This document shows, one piece after another, positions 1 to 6,569 of a DNA stretch of 17,227 nucleotides. The notes below the pieces were generated by a model. That model did not search any database and had not been told where the DNA came from. It worked only from the letters and a program-made list of their open reading frames with translations. The DNA comes from Bryobacteraceae bacterium (lineage in GTDB: Bacteria > Acidobacteriota > Terriglobia > Bryobacterales > Bryobacteraceae), in NCBI GenBank assembly GCA_025350445.1, contig JANXXV010000934.1, forward strand, positions 1 through 17,227, written 5' to 3'. A program made the translations under genes and the position numbers. Position 1 is the stretch's first letter, and each line of letters opens with the position of its first letter.

Positions 1-747
1 AACGGCACCGGCATTGGCAACTCCGAGTACGAAGCGCTGCAGGTCCATTTCACCAAGCGATATTCGGATGGCCTCAGTCTGATCGTCGGTTACACCTGGT
101 CCAAGCTCATGACAGATATCTCAGACGGTGTCTGGAGCAGCGCGGGGTCCATCCGCAGTCAATACTGCTTGCGCTGCGAGCATTCGTATGCCGCCTACGA
201 TGTGCCGCACCGGTTCACTTTGAGCGGCGTGGGCGAGTTGCCCTTTGGCAAAGGCAAGATGTTCGGTAAGAGCTGGAATCGAGGCGTGGACACGATTCTG
301 GGAGGATGGCAGGCGAACGCGATCCTGACTCTTGCCACGGGCGTGCCTCTGGTATTCGGAACCGCCGCGAACAACAGCTATTCGTTCGGGGGCGGCCAGC
401 ATCCGGATGTGGTTGGGAATCCGGTTCTTTCCAGCGGGAAGAGCATCTATTCCTGGTTCAATACAGCGGCGTTCGCTCAACCGGCCAACTTCACCACCGG
501 GACACTCTCGCGAACGTACGGTGGAGTTCGCGCGGATTGGTCGAGAAACGTGGACTTCTCGATGTTCAAAAACTTCAGCGTCACGGAGCGGATTAAGCTT
601 CAGTTCCGTGGCGAAGCGTTCAACCTGACCAACACGCCGGTTTTCGGCGCTCCGGGCGGGACTGTTAACGGAGTCAATTTCGGTGTGATCACTGGCCAGT
701 CCAACCCGGCCCGAAATCTTCAGCTAGCACTGAAGATCTTGTTCTAA
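1..747 (+). CDS. TonB-dependent receptor (Oar-like), C-terminal fragment
   Basis: The reading frame is open from base 1 and ends at TAA 745-747, giving 248 residues of the C-terminal part of an outer-membrane beta-barrel. Visible features are alternating aromatic and polar strands (for example the stretch reading VGYTWSKLM), a periplasm-turn style segment DVPHRFTLSGVGELPFGKG, a near-terminal FRGEAFNLTNTPVFGAP motif, and a final Phe preceded by alternating hydrophobic residues (LQLALKILF), the usual barrel-assembly signal. This ending is typical of the large carboxypeptidase-regulatory-domain TonB-dependent transporters that are very numerous in Acidobacteriota (family knowledge). The plug domain and N-terminal domain lie outside the window, so the substrate cannot be guessed. 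The gene is closed by a strong hairpin terminator and seems unrelated to ctpA downstream. Confidence 0.85.
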   Translation, partial: NGTGIGNSEYEALQVHFTKRYSDGLSLIVGYTWSKLMTDISDGVWSSAGSIRSQYCLRCEHSYAAYDVPHRFTLSGVGELPFGKGKMFGKSWNRGVDTILGGWQANAILTLATGVPLVFGTAANNSYSFGGGQHPDVVGNPVLSSGKSIYSWFNTAAFAQPANFTTGTLSRTYGGVRADWSRNVDFSMFKNFSVTERIKLQFRGEAFNLTNTPVFGAPGGTVNGVNFGVITGQSNPARNLQLALKILF

Positions 748-766
748 ACCAAAACGTGCCAATGGC

Positions 767-816
767 GGCCGCAGCCGCTCTGACCCAACCGGGTTAGGGC
801 GGCCGCGGCCTATTTT
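767..816 (+). terminator. Rho-independent terminator after the TonB receptor
   Basis: Bases 767-778 (GGCCGCAGCCGC) pair with 799-810 (GCGGCCGCGGCC) as a 12-bp stem with a single A/C mismatch. A loop of about 20 nt separates the arms and TATTTT (811-816) follows at once. It starts 20 nt after the receptor stop codon, so it most likely ends that transcript. The long loop and interrupted U-tract make it less than ideal. Confidence 0.65.
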
Positions 817-867
817 CCGAAGAATTCACGCCGGTGGAACTTTCCGAAGAATTCACGCCGGTGGAAC
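814..867. repeat. Perfect 27-bp tandem duplication
   Basis: The 27-bp unit at 814-840 (beginning TTTCCGAAGAATTCACG) is repeated exactly and without spacer at 841-867. The first copy begins in the T-tract of the terminator. No third copy is seen in the window. The identity suggests a recent slippage or duplication, or else a repeated binding site. No coding role is apparent. Confidence 0.95.
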
Positions 868-1011
868 AACGATATTCGAACGGAAATATTGTTACCCAGC
901 GACACTACCCGCTGGTATGGCAGCCGCAGTTTCCGCGAGGCACCACTGAAATACGCCACAAGTGCCTTCAGCCAGAAAGAGGAGAAACCAACCCCGCTAA
1001 AGTAACGTCGG

Positions 1012-1028
1012 GATAATAGCGATATACT
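1012..1028 (+). promoter_or_regulatory. Candidate ctpA promoter -10 region
   Basis: Two sigma70-like -10 hexamers lie just upstream of ctpA: GATAAT (1012-1017) and TATACT (1023-1028). Each matches TATAAT at five of six positions. No good TTGACA-like -35 is found 16-18 nt upstream of either. Initiation from TATACT would give a leader of only about 15 nt, which still includes the Shine-Dalgarno. Confidence 0.35.
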
Positions 1029-1037
1029 GGTTGTGTT

Positions 1038-1044
1038 GGGAGGA
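1038..1044 (+). promoter_or_regulatory. Ribosome binding site deciding the ctpA start
   Basis: GGGAGGA sits 6 nt upstream of TTG 1051. This spacing favours TTG 1051 over the in-frame GTG at 1033, which would place the Shine-Dalgarno inside the coding sequence and has no purine-rich stretch of its own upstream. Confidence 0.7.
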
Positions 1045-1050
1045 TTCCCT

Positions 1051-2646
1051 TTGGCTCAAAAACGGCGCTCTCTTTTAGTTGCACCGCTGATTGTACTGCT
1101 TTGCTCGATGCTTGGCGGGCTTTACGGGCCGGCGATTGCCGGCGCGTCGGCTGCCAGTTCGGAAGATGACATCAAATCGAGTTTGAAGAGTTTCACCAAG
1201 GTGCTGAACCTGGTGGAAGAAAACTTCGCCGACAAAGTCACGCCGGACAAGGCCATTTATAAAGGCGCGATCCCTGGAATGGCGCGGACTCTCGATCCCC
1301 ACACCAGCTTCTTCGATCCTAAAGACTTCCAACTGTTGCGGGAAGACCAGAAGGGCCACTACTACGGTGTTGGCATGACTGTTGCGCCCCGCGGCGGCAA
1401 GACGATTGTCATCGCTCCGTTTGAAGGTTCTCCGGCCTACAAGGCTGGCATCCGTCCCGGCGACGCCATCTTAGAAGTGAATGACAAGCGCACCGATGGG
1501 CTGACTACTACCGAAGTGGCAGACCTGTTGAAGGGACCGCTGGGAACACAGGTGCAGGTGATCATCGCCCGTGAGGGCGTAGAGAAGCCGATCCCGTTCA
1601 ATATTACCCGCGGTGAGATTCCTCGGAAGAGCGTGGAAGATGCATTCTTTGTAAAGCCGGGCATCGCCTACCTGGATATTCAGCAGTTCAATGAGAACAC
1701 CAGCCGCGAGATGGAAGATAACTTCAAGCGCCTGGATGAGACCAAGATCAAGGGTCTGATTCTGGACCTTCGCGAGAACCCCGGCGGACTTCTGAACGAA
1801 GGCGTTGCGGTGGCCGATCACTTCCTGCAAAAGGGGCAGATGATTGTTTCCCACCGCGGCCGTTCCTCGCCGGATAAACCCTACTACGCGCGGCATGGCA
1901 ACCAGGGCCGCGATTATCCAATCGTTGTGCTGGTGAACCGGTACTCGGCTTCGGCGGCTGAGATCGTCGCGGGCGCTTTGCAGGATCATGACCGCGGTTG
2001 GATTCTGGGCGACAATACATTCGGCAAGGGTCTGGTACAAACGGTTTATCCGCTGTCTGAGAACACCGGTCTCGCGTTGACTACCGCTCACTTCTACACC
2101 CCTAGCGGCCGGTTAATTCAGCGGGATTACACGAATACGTCGTTCTACAACTACTACTACAACCGCCAGGAAGGCGGAACGAAGAACATGCAGGACGTGA
2201 AGATGACCGATAGCGGTCGTACCGTTTACGGCGGCGGCGGCATCACGCCGGATGAGAAGTTCATGCCGCCGAAGGCCAACAAATTCCAGATTGAGCTTCT
2301 GCGCAAGTACTCGTTCTTTAACTTTACAGCCAAGTATTTCGGTAAGAACGAAGCGAAGCTTCCGAAAGACTGGGCGCCGGACAACGCGATGATGAACGAT
2401 TTCCACGCGTTTCTGCTGAAGGATAATGCGCAGTTCACTGAAGCCGAATACGCCGAGAACAACGACTGGACGAAACAGCAGTTACGCCGTGAGATGTACA
2501 TTACCGCGTTCAGCGTGGAAGATGCGCGGAAACTGAGTATCGAGTTCGACCCGGTAGTGTTGAAGGGCATCGATTCGCTGAGCAAGGCCAAATCGCTTCA
2601 GGATACGGCCAAGAAGATGATCGTTCAGAGGGTACAACCGAAATAG
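1051..2646 (+). CDS. ctpA: S41 family C-terminal processing peptidase
   Basis: A 531-residue protein from TTG 1051. CTPs are Ser/Lys-dyad proteases that act in the periplasm and trim or degrade proteins from their C-termini. An N-terminal basic segment and hydrophobic stretch (about residues 4-34, KRRSLLVAPLIVLLCSMLGG) form a signal peptide or anchor. A PDZ domain (about 102-178) contains GVGMTV and GIRPGDAILEVN. The S41 core follows, with LDLRENPGG (239-247), YSASAAE carrying the nucleophile Ser301, and FGKG carrying Lys326. Their 25-residue spacing equals that of the catalytic pair in Bacillus CtpB as I recall it. A roughly 130-residue C-terminal region follows ITPDE and looks like the extension found in longer CTPs. 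The conservative alternative start is GTG 1033. The gene is followed after 52 nt by guaA in the same direction, with no functional link evident. Confidence 0.93.
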   Translation: MAQKRRSLLVAPLIVLLCSMLGGLYGPAIAGASAASSEDDIKSSLKSFTKVLNLVEENFADKVTPDKAIYKGAIPGMARTLDPHTSFFDPKDFQLLREDQKGHYYGVGMTVAPRGGKTIVIAPFEGSPAYKAGIRPGDAILEVNDKRTDGLTTTEVADLLKGPLGTQVQVIIAREGVEKPIPFNITRGEIPRKSVEDAFFVKPGIAYLDIQQFNENTSREMEDNFKRLDETKIKGLILDLRENPGGLLNEGVAVADHFLQKGQMIVSHRGRSSPDKPYYARHGNQGRDYPIVVLVNRYSASAAEIVAGALQDHDRGWILGDNTFGKGLVQTVYPLSENTGLALTTAHFYTPSGRLIQRDYTNTSFYNYYYNRQEGGTKNMQDVKMTDSGRTVYGGGGITPDEKFMPPKANKFQIELLRKYSFFNFTAKYFGKNEAKLPKDWAPDNAMMNDFHAFLLKDNAQFTEAEYAENNDWTKQQLRREMYITAFSVEDARKLSIEFDPVVLKGIDSLSKAKSLQDTAKKMIVQRVQPK

Positions 2647-2668
2647 GACCGCTAGACATCCACCTCAG

Positions 2669-2707
2669 GTTGATCATCTGCGCGGCGCTCTCCCGCAGAT
2701 GATCAAC
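2669..2707 (+). promoter_or_regulatory. Perfect 14-bp inverted repeat over the guaA start codon
   Basis: GTTGATCATCTGCG (2669-2682) is exactly complementary to CGCAGATGATCAAC (2694-2707), with an 11-nt loop. The guaA ATG (2699-2701) is inside the right arm. No Shine-Dalgarno-like purine stretch precedes the ATG, and no T-run follows the hairpin, so it is not a classical terminator of ctpA. In RNA it would hide the initiation codon. It could be a translational control element or a protein-binding palindrome in DNA. Confidence 0.6.
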
Positions 2708-4456
2708 TACGTCCCCAATCCTCAAATTGCGATTCTAGATACCGGCGGCCAGTACTGCCATTTGATCGCCCGAAAAGTGCGGGAACTTGGCGTGTATGCG
2801 GAAGTTTTTCCTAGCGATACGGCGGCGGAACTGCTGGCCGGCCGAAAGGGTCTAATCATCTCCGGCGGCCCGGCAAGCGTTTATGAACCAGGCAGCCCTA
2901 GCGCCGACCCGGCGATTTTTTCGTCTGGTCAGGCCGTACTTGGCATCTGCTACGGCCAGCAACTGATGGCGCGCGCGCTGGGCGGCACGGTTCGCAAAGG
3001 CGACAGGGGCGAATACGGACTTGCCATGTTTGAGACCGCTGCCGAGGCCGGCCCTCTGTTCCGGGACGCGAACGGGCCGCAGCAGATCTGGATGAGCCAC
3101 CGGGACTCGGTAAGCGCCCTTCCCTCCGGATTTCAGGTCACCGGACGCACCAATACCTGCGGGATCGCCGCGATCGCCGATGCCGCTAGACGCTTGTACG
3201 GGGTGCAGTTCCATCCCGAAGTGGTTCACACCCGCCACGGCCGGCAGATCTTGTCCAACTTTCTGTTCGATATTTGCGGCTGTACGCCCGACTGGGATCC
3301 AAAGCATCGCATTCCGCTGGTGGAGCAACAAATCCGCGAAGTGGTGGGCGCGCGGAATGTGTTCTTCTTTGTCAGCGGCGGCGTGGATTCCACCGTCGCC
3401 TATACGCTTTGCCTGAAAGCGTTGGGCCGAGACCGCGTCCGCGGCACTTATGTGGACACGGGGCTGATGCGCGAAGGGGAGACGGAATTCGTGCGGGGCC
3501 TTTTTGAATCGCTCGGCAGCGAAGGCTTTCATGTGGAAGACGCCGCCGCTGAATTCCTGGACGCGCTGCATGAGGTCCGCGATCCGGAGAAGAAACGCCA
3601 CATCATCGGCGAGCAGTTCGTCCACGTGCAAGACCGGATTCTGAAACAGTTGGACGGGCAGTGGATTCTGGGACAGGGCACAATTTATCCCGATACGATT
3701 GAATCCGGCGGCTCGGCCAAGGCGGATCTGATCAAGACGCATCATAACCGCGTGGCCGGTATTCAAAAACTGATTGACGACAAACGCATTGTGGAGCCGC
3801 TGGCCTTCTTCTACAAAGATGAAGTCCGCGAGATTGGACGCGAGCTCGGCCTGCCAAGTGAGTTCCTCGACCGGCATCCGTTTCCGGGTCCGGGGCTCGC
3901 CATCCGCTGCCTGTGTTCCTCCATCCTGCTGGAGCTGAAGCGCTTGGATGAAGGCTGGCTGATCCCGGTGAAATCGGTGGGCGTGCAGGGCGATTCGCGG
4001 ACCTACAAGCCGATCCTGGCCATCACCGGGGAGAACCTGCATCAGCGGTCAATCGAGCTCACCAACAGCATGGAGCAGGTGAATCGTGTGGTGAGCGTGA
4101 CCGGCTGCAATCATCCGATGGAGCAGCTTTCGGTGCAACCGTCTGCGATCACGCCGGAACGCCTGGACCGGTTGCGAAAGGCGGATGCCATTGTCCGGAG
4201 GGTTTGCATCGAAAGTGATTTTGAGAAGCGGGTTTGGCAGTTTCCAGTGGTGCTGATTCCCGTGGGAACCGCAGGCGCGCCGGATTCGATTGTGCTGCGG
4301 CCCATCGATTCGGTTGACGGGATGACGGCGGAATCGGTGGTGATGGATCCCGCGATCCTGGCGCCGCTTACGGCGGAGATTCTGCGCATTCCGGGTATTG
4401 CGGCTGTGTTCTACGATCTGACTCACAAACCCCCCGGCACTATTGAGTGGGAGTAG
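2699..4456 (+). CDS. guaA: GMP synthase (glutamine-hydrolysing), long animal-like type
   Basis: A 585-residue enzyme converting XMP to GMP with ATP and glutamine in cytoplasmic purine synthesis. The class I glutamine amidotransferase domain (1-192) has ILDTGGQY, nucleophile Cys84 in GICYGQQ, and His172/Glu174 in FHPEVV. The ATP-pyrophosphatase domain starts near 206 with the PP-loop SGGVDST (226-232). It continues with QGTIYPDTIES, IKTHHN and RHPFPGPGLAIR, and the protein ends KPPGTIEWE. E. coli GuaA has about 525 residues. The extra length lies after the PFPGPGLAIR motif, where VKSVGVQGDSRTY, NRVV and a later PVVLIPVG/DSIVLRP segment recall human GMPS, which has two C-terminal subdomains. 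The segment AKADLIKTHHN...KLIDDKRIVEPL also matches the human form better than E. coli's, from memory. ATG 2699 is the only standard start before the conserved N-terminus, despite the missing Shine-Dalgarno. Confidence 0.93.
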   Translation: MINYVPNPQIAILDTGGQYCHLIARKVRELGVYAEVFPSDTAAELLAGRKGLIISGGPASVYEPGSPSADPAIFSSGQAVLGICYGQQLMARALGGTVRKGDRGEYGLAMFETAAEAGPLFRDANGPQQIWMSHRDSVSALPSGFQVTGRTNTCGIAAIADAARRLYGVQFHPEVVHTRHGRQILSNFLFDICGCTPDWDPKHRIPLVEQQIREVVGARNVFFFVSGGVDSTVAYTLCLKALGRDRVRGTYVDTGLMREGETEFVRGLFESLGSEGFHVEDAAAEFLDALHEVRDPEKKRHIIGEQFVHVQDRILKQLDGQWILGQGTIYPDTIESGGSAKADLIKTHHNRVAGIQKLIDDKRIVEPLAFFYKDEVREIGRELGLPSEFLDRHPFPGPGLAIRCLCSSILLELKRLDEGWLIPVKSVGVQGDSRTYKPILAITGENLHQRSIELTNSMEQVNRVVSVTGCNHPMEQLSVQPSAITPERLDRLRKADAIVRRVCIESDFEKRVWQFPVVLIPVGTAGAPDSIVLRPIDSVDGMTAESVVMDPAILAPLTAEILRIPGIAAVFYDLTHKPPGTIEWE

Positions 4457-4630
4457 CACCGCCTTACATCTTTCGGCACTCGCGGGAAGAGACCCGGGGT
4501 TGCTCACGAAAGTTGACCCGGCGGGGATGATAACGCCTTGTTTACCTGCGTTTTGCAGATCAAGGCACGGAGTTTCTTGCGGGTCACTCTATCCGGGCGA
4601 ACCCGGGTCATTCCTGGTGAGCGCCGGGGC
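4457..4630. other. Convergent intergenic region guaA/mutL
   Basis: 174 bp between two convergent stop codons. It contains a small stem CCGGG-CGAA-CCCGG (4593-4606) and TGACCCGG (4514-4521), which is complementary to CCGGGTCA (4603-4610). Neither is followed by a clear T-run on either strand. No convincing intrinsic terminator or gene is visible, so termination here may depend on Rho. Confidence 0.5.
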
Positions 4631-6553
4631 TTAGATCCGGTGGAAGCCTTTGAGAATGTCCTTCATCGCATAGCGCAGAGCAATGGGGCGGCCATGCGGG
4701 CAGGCCATCGGATAGTCGGTGGCCGAGAGCGCCGTCAGCAGCCAGTTCATCTTTGTCTGATCGAGCCGGGTGTTGATCTTGATGGCGGCGCGGCAGGCGA
4801 TGGAAGCGGCGATGCCCCGGCGCAGATCGTCCATCGACAAGCCGCGCATCTCACCGTCGCCGATTTCGAGGATTTCCGCTATCAGCTTCTCGATCTCACC
4901 GGCGCCGACGGAGGACGGCGCACCCTTCACAGCGATAGTACGCGTGCCGAACGGCTCGGTGTCGAAGCCGATGGCGTTGAGCTCATCGGCTATACGTGCG
5001 TACTGCAACTGTTGCGACGCCGTTAACTGCAGCACGATAGGCATCAGCAATTGCTGCATTTCCACACGGCCGGAGGCGCGCTGCTTCAGCACCTTTTCAA
5101 ACAGAATGCGTTCGTGGGCCACGTGTTGGTCGATGATCCAAAGGCCGTCGCGGCCGGCGGCGATAATGAAGCTGTCGTGAATCTGCCCCAGCGGCCGCAG
5201 ATCTATCAGCGAGTGCATGCTCTGCGAAGGCTCGCTAAAGGATTCCGCCGGAAATGCACCGTGAGACTCGGGAACCGGTAGCCGCAGTGCCACCGTACTT
5301 GCGTCCAGCCGAATGGAGTCGAGGCCGAAGTCGAATCGCGGCGCTGGCGCCGGGGGCGGCGCCAGGGTGAGCACCGGTAACTCGTACTCGCGTTGCGGGC
5401 CGGGCACTACCGCGTATTCATTGCCCTGATGATTTTCAATGCGCTGGGTGAATTCCGAATAAGGCATGTCCGCCGCGGGTTGGGGAGTAGCAGGGAGCGG
5501 CAGGTTCGACACCGGGCGGCTGGCCATCAGCAACTCGCGGATGGAATCCCGCAGGAAGTCGTGAACAAACGATCCGTGCCGGAACCGCACTTCCGTTTTG
5601 GAGGGATGAACATTGACGTCCACCTCTTCGCAATCGCAATCGACAAACAGCAGGGCGAACGGGTAGCAGGCCGGCGGAATCAGGTTGTGGTAGGCGGCCG
5701 AGAGCGCGTGCATCAGCAGACGATCCCGAATCAGCCGGCCATTCACAAACAGGAACACCGAATTGCGATTCAGCTTCTGCACCTGCGGCCGCGAAACAAA
5801 GCCGCGCAGCGCGAACACACGCTCTACCGGCTCAGGGTCTTCGGCGGAAACACCCAGCCGCAGTTCCTTCTCCCGGTAGCCGATGTTCACCAGCTCTTCC
5901 AGCACCGAACCGCCGAACACCTGGTAGACACGATCGCGAAGCTGTTCCACCGGAGTGACTCCCAGCAGTTCATTCACTCCATTCACCAACTGGAAACTCT
6001 TGGCTGGATGCGCCAGGCTGTAGTGCGTCACCAGCGAAGCGATGTGCGCCAGTTCGGTTTGCTCCGACCTCAGAAACTTCCGCCGCGCGGGAACGTTGAA
6101 GAACAGATCGCGCACTGTAATAACGGTGCCCGCCGCCAACGCCGATTCGTCGCAGCGCAACAGCTTGCCGCCCGCCAACTCCACGGTGGTGCCGGTGGTC
6201 TCCTGCGCGGTGCGCGTTTCCAGCAGCAGACGGGAAACCGATGCGATGGACGGCAATGCCTCGCCGCGAAACCCGAGCGTGGCGATCGAGAGCAGATCGT
6301 TCACATCGCTCAATTTGCTGGTGGCGTGGCGCTCGAAGGCCAGCATCGCGTCGTCGCGAAGCATGCCACAGCCATTGTCGGTGATGCGGATCAGCCGCCG
6401 GCCGCCGTTCTCCACTTCGATGCGGATATCGGTTGCCCCGGCGTCGAGGGAGTTTTCGAGCAGTTCCTTGACTACAGAGGCAGGCCGCTCGACCACCTCT
6501 CCGGCCGCGATCTTGTTCGCGACATTGTCGGAGAGAATCCGGATGCGGCCCAT
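4631..6553 (-). CDS. mutL: DNA mismatch repair protein MutL (endonuclease type)
   Basis: 640 residues. MutL couples MutS mismatch recognition to strand incision and excision. The N-terminal GHKL ATPase domain has ELLENSLDAGA (30-40), DNGCG (59-63), GFRGEAL (94-100) and a NVHPSK motif near 314-319. A Pro-rich linker covers roughly 350-445. The C-terminal dimerisation and nicking domain has DQHVAHERILFE (475-486), ACRAAIK (586-592) and CPHGRP (618-623). These match the DQHA(X)2E(X)4E, ACR and CPHGRP metal-binding motifs of nicking MutL proteins, with Ala replaced by Val in the first. The protein is therefore probably a nicking MutL, as in bacteria lacking MutH. ATG 6553 lies 16 nt after the stop of the TolC-type gene, with only a weak Shine-Dalgarno, so mutL is likely the last cistron of the exporter operon. 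Confidence 0.96.
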   Translation of the reverse strand: MGRIRILSDNVANKIAAGEVVERPASVVKELLENSLDAGATDIRIEVENGGRRLIRITDNGCGMLRDDAMLAFERHATSKLSDVNDLLSIATLGFRGEALPSIASVSRLLLETRTAQETTGTTVELAGGKLLRCDESALAAGTVITVRDLFFNVPARRKFLRSEQTELAHIASLVTHYSLAHPAKSFQLVNGVNELLGVTPVEQLRDRVYQVFGGSVLEELVNIGYREKELRLGVSAEDPEPVERVFALRGFVSRPQVQKLNRNSVFLFVNGRLIRDRLLMHALSAAYHNLIPPACYPFALLFVDCDCEEVDVNVHPSKTEVRFRHGSFVHDFLRDSIRELLMASRPVSNLPLPATPQPAADMPYSEFTQRIENHQGNEYAVVPGPQREYELPVLTLAPPPAPAPRFDFGLDSIRLDASTVALRLPVPESHGAFPAESFSEPSQSMHSLIDLRPLGQIHDSFIIAAGRDGLWIIDQHVAHERILFEKVLKQRASGRVEMQQLLMPIVLQLTASQQLQYARIADELNAIGFDTEPFGTRTIAVKGAPSSVGAGEIEKLIAEILEIGDGEMRGLSMDDLRRGIAASIACRAAIKINTRLDQTKMNWLLTALSATDYPMACPHGRPIALRYAMKDILKGFHRI

Positions 6554-6569
6554 ATCTTACTGTATCGTC

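Larger units (their letters stand above)
748..1050. other. Intergenic region between TonB receptor and ctpA
   Basis: About 300 bp without a convincing gene. It holds the terminator hairpin, the 27-bp tandem duplication, roughly 145 bp (868-1011) in which I recognise nothing, then an AT-richer stretch with promoter-like hexamers and the ctpA ribosome binding site. A 60-codon open frame at 834-1016 starts inside the first repeat copy and has no domain-like composition, so I do not call it. Confidence 0.7.

Noticed and set aside
834..1016. 60-codon open frame upstream of ctpA on the + strand
   Set aside because: It begins inside the tandem repeat, has no ribosome binding site and shows no recognisable composition or motif. 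Chance is the simpler explanation.
2852..4042. 396-codon open frame on the - strand opposite guaA
   Set aside because: It lies fully antisense to a clearly conserved enzyme. Long antisense frames arise from GC-rich codon use, and the product is His/Ala/Arg-rich without a domain.
4593..4606. CCGGG-CGAA-CCCGG hairpin as an intrinsic terminator for guaA or mutL
   Set aside because: Only 5 bp and not followed by a T-run on either strand. Kept only as a note in the intergenic entry.
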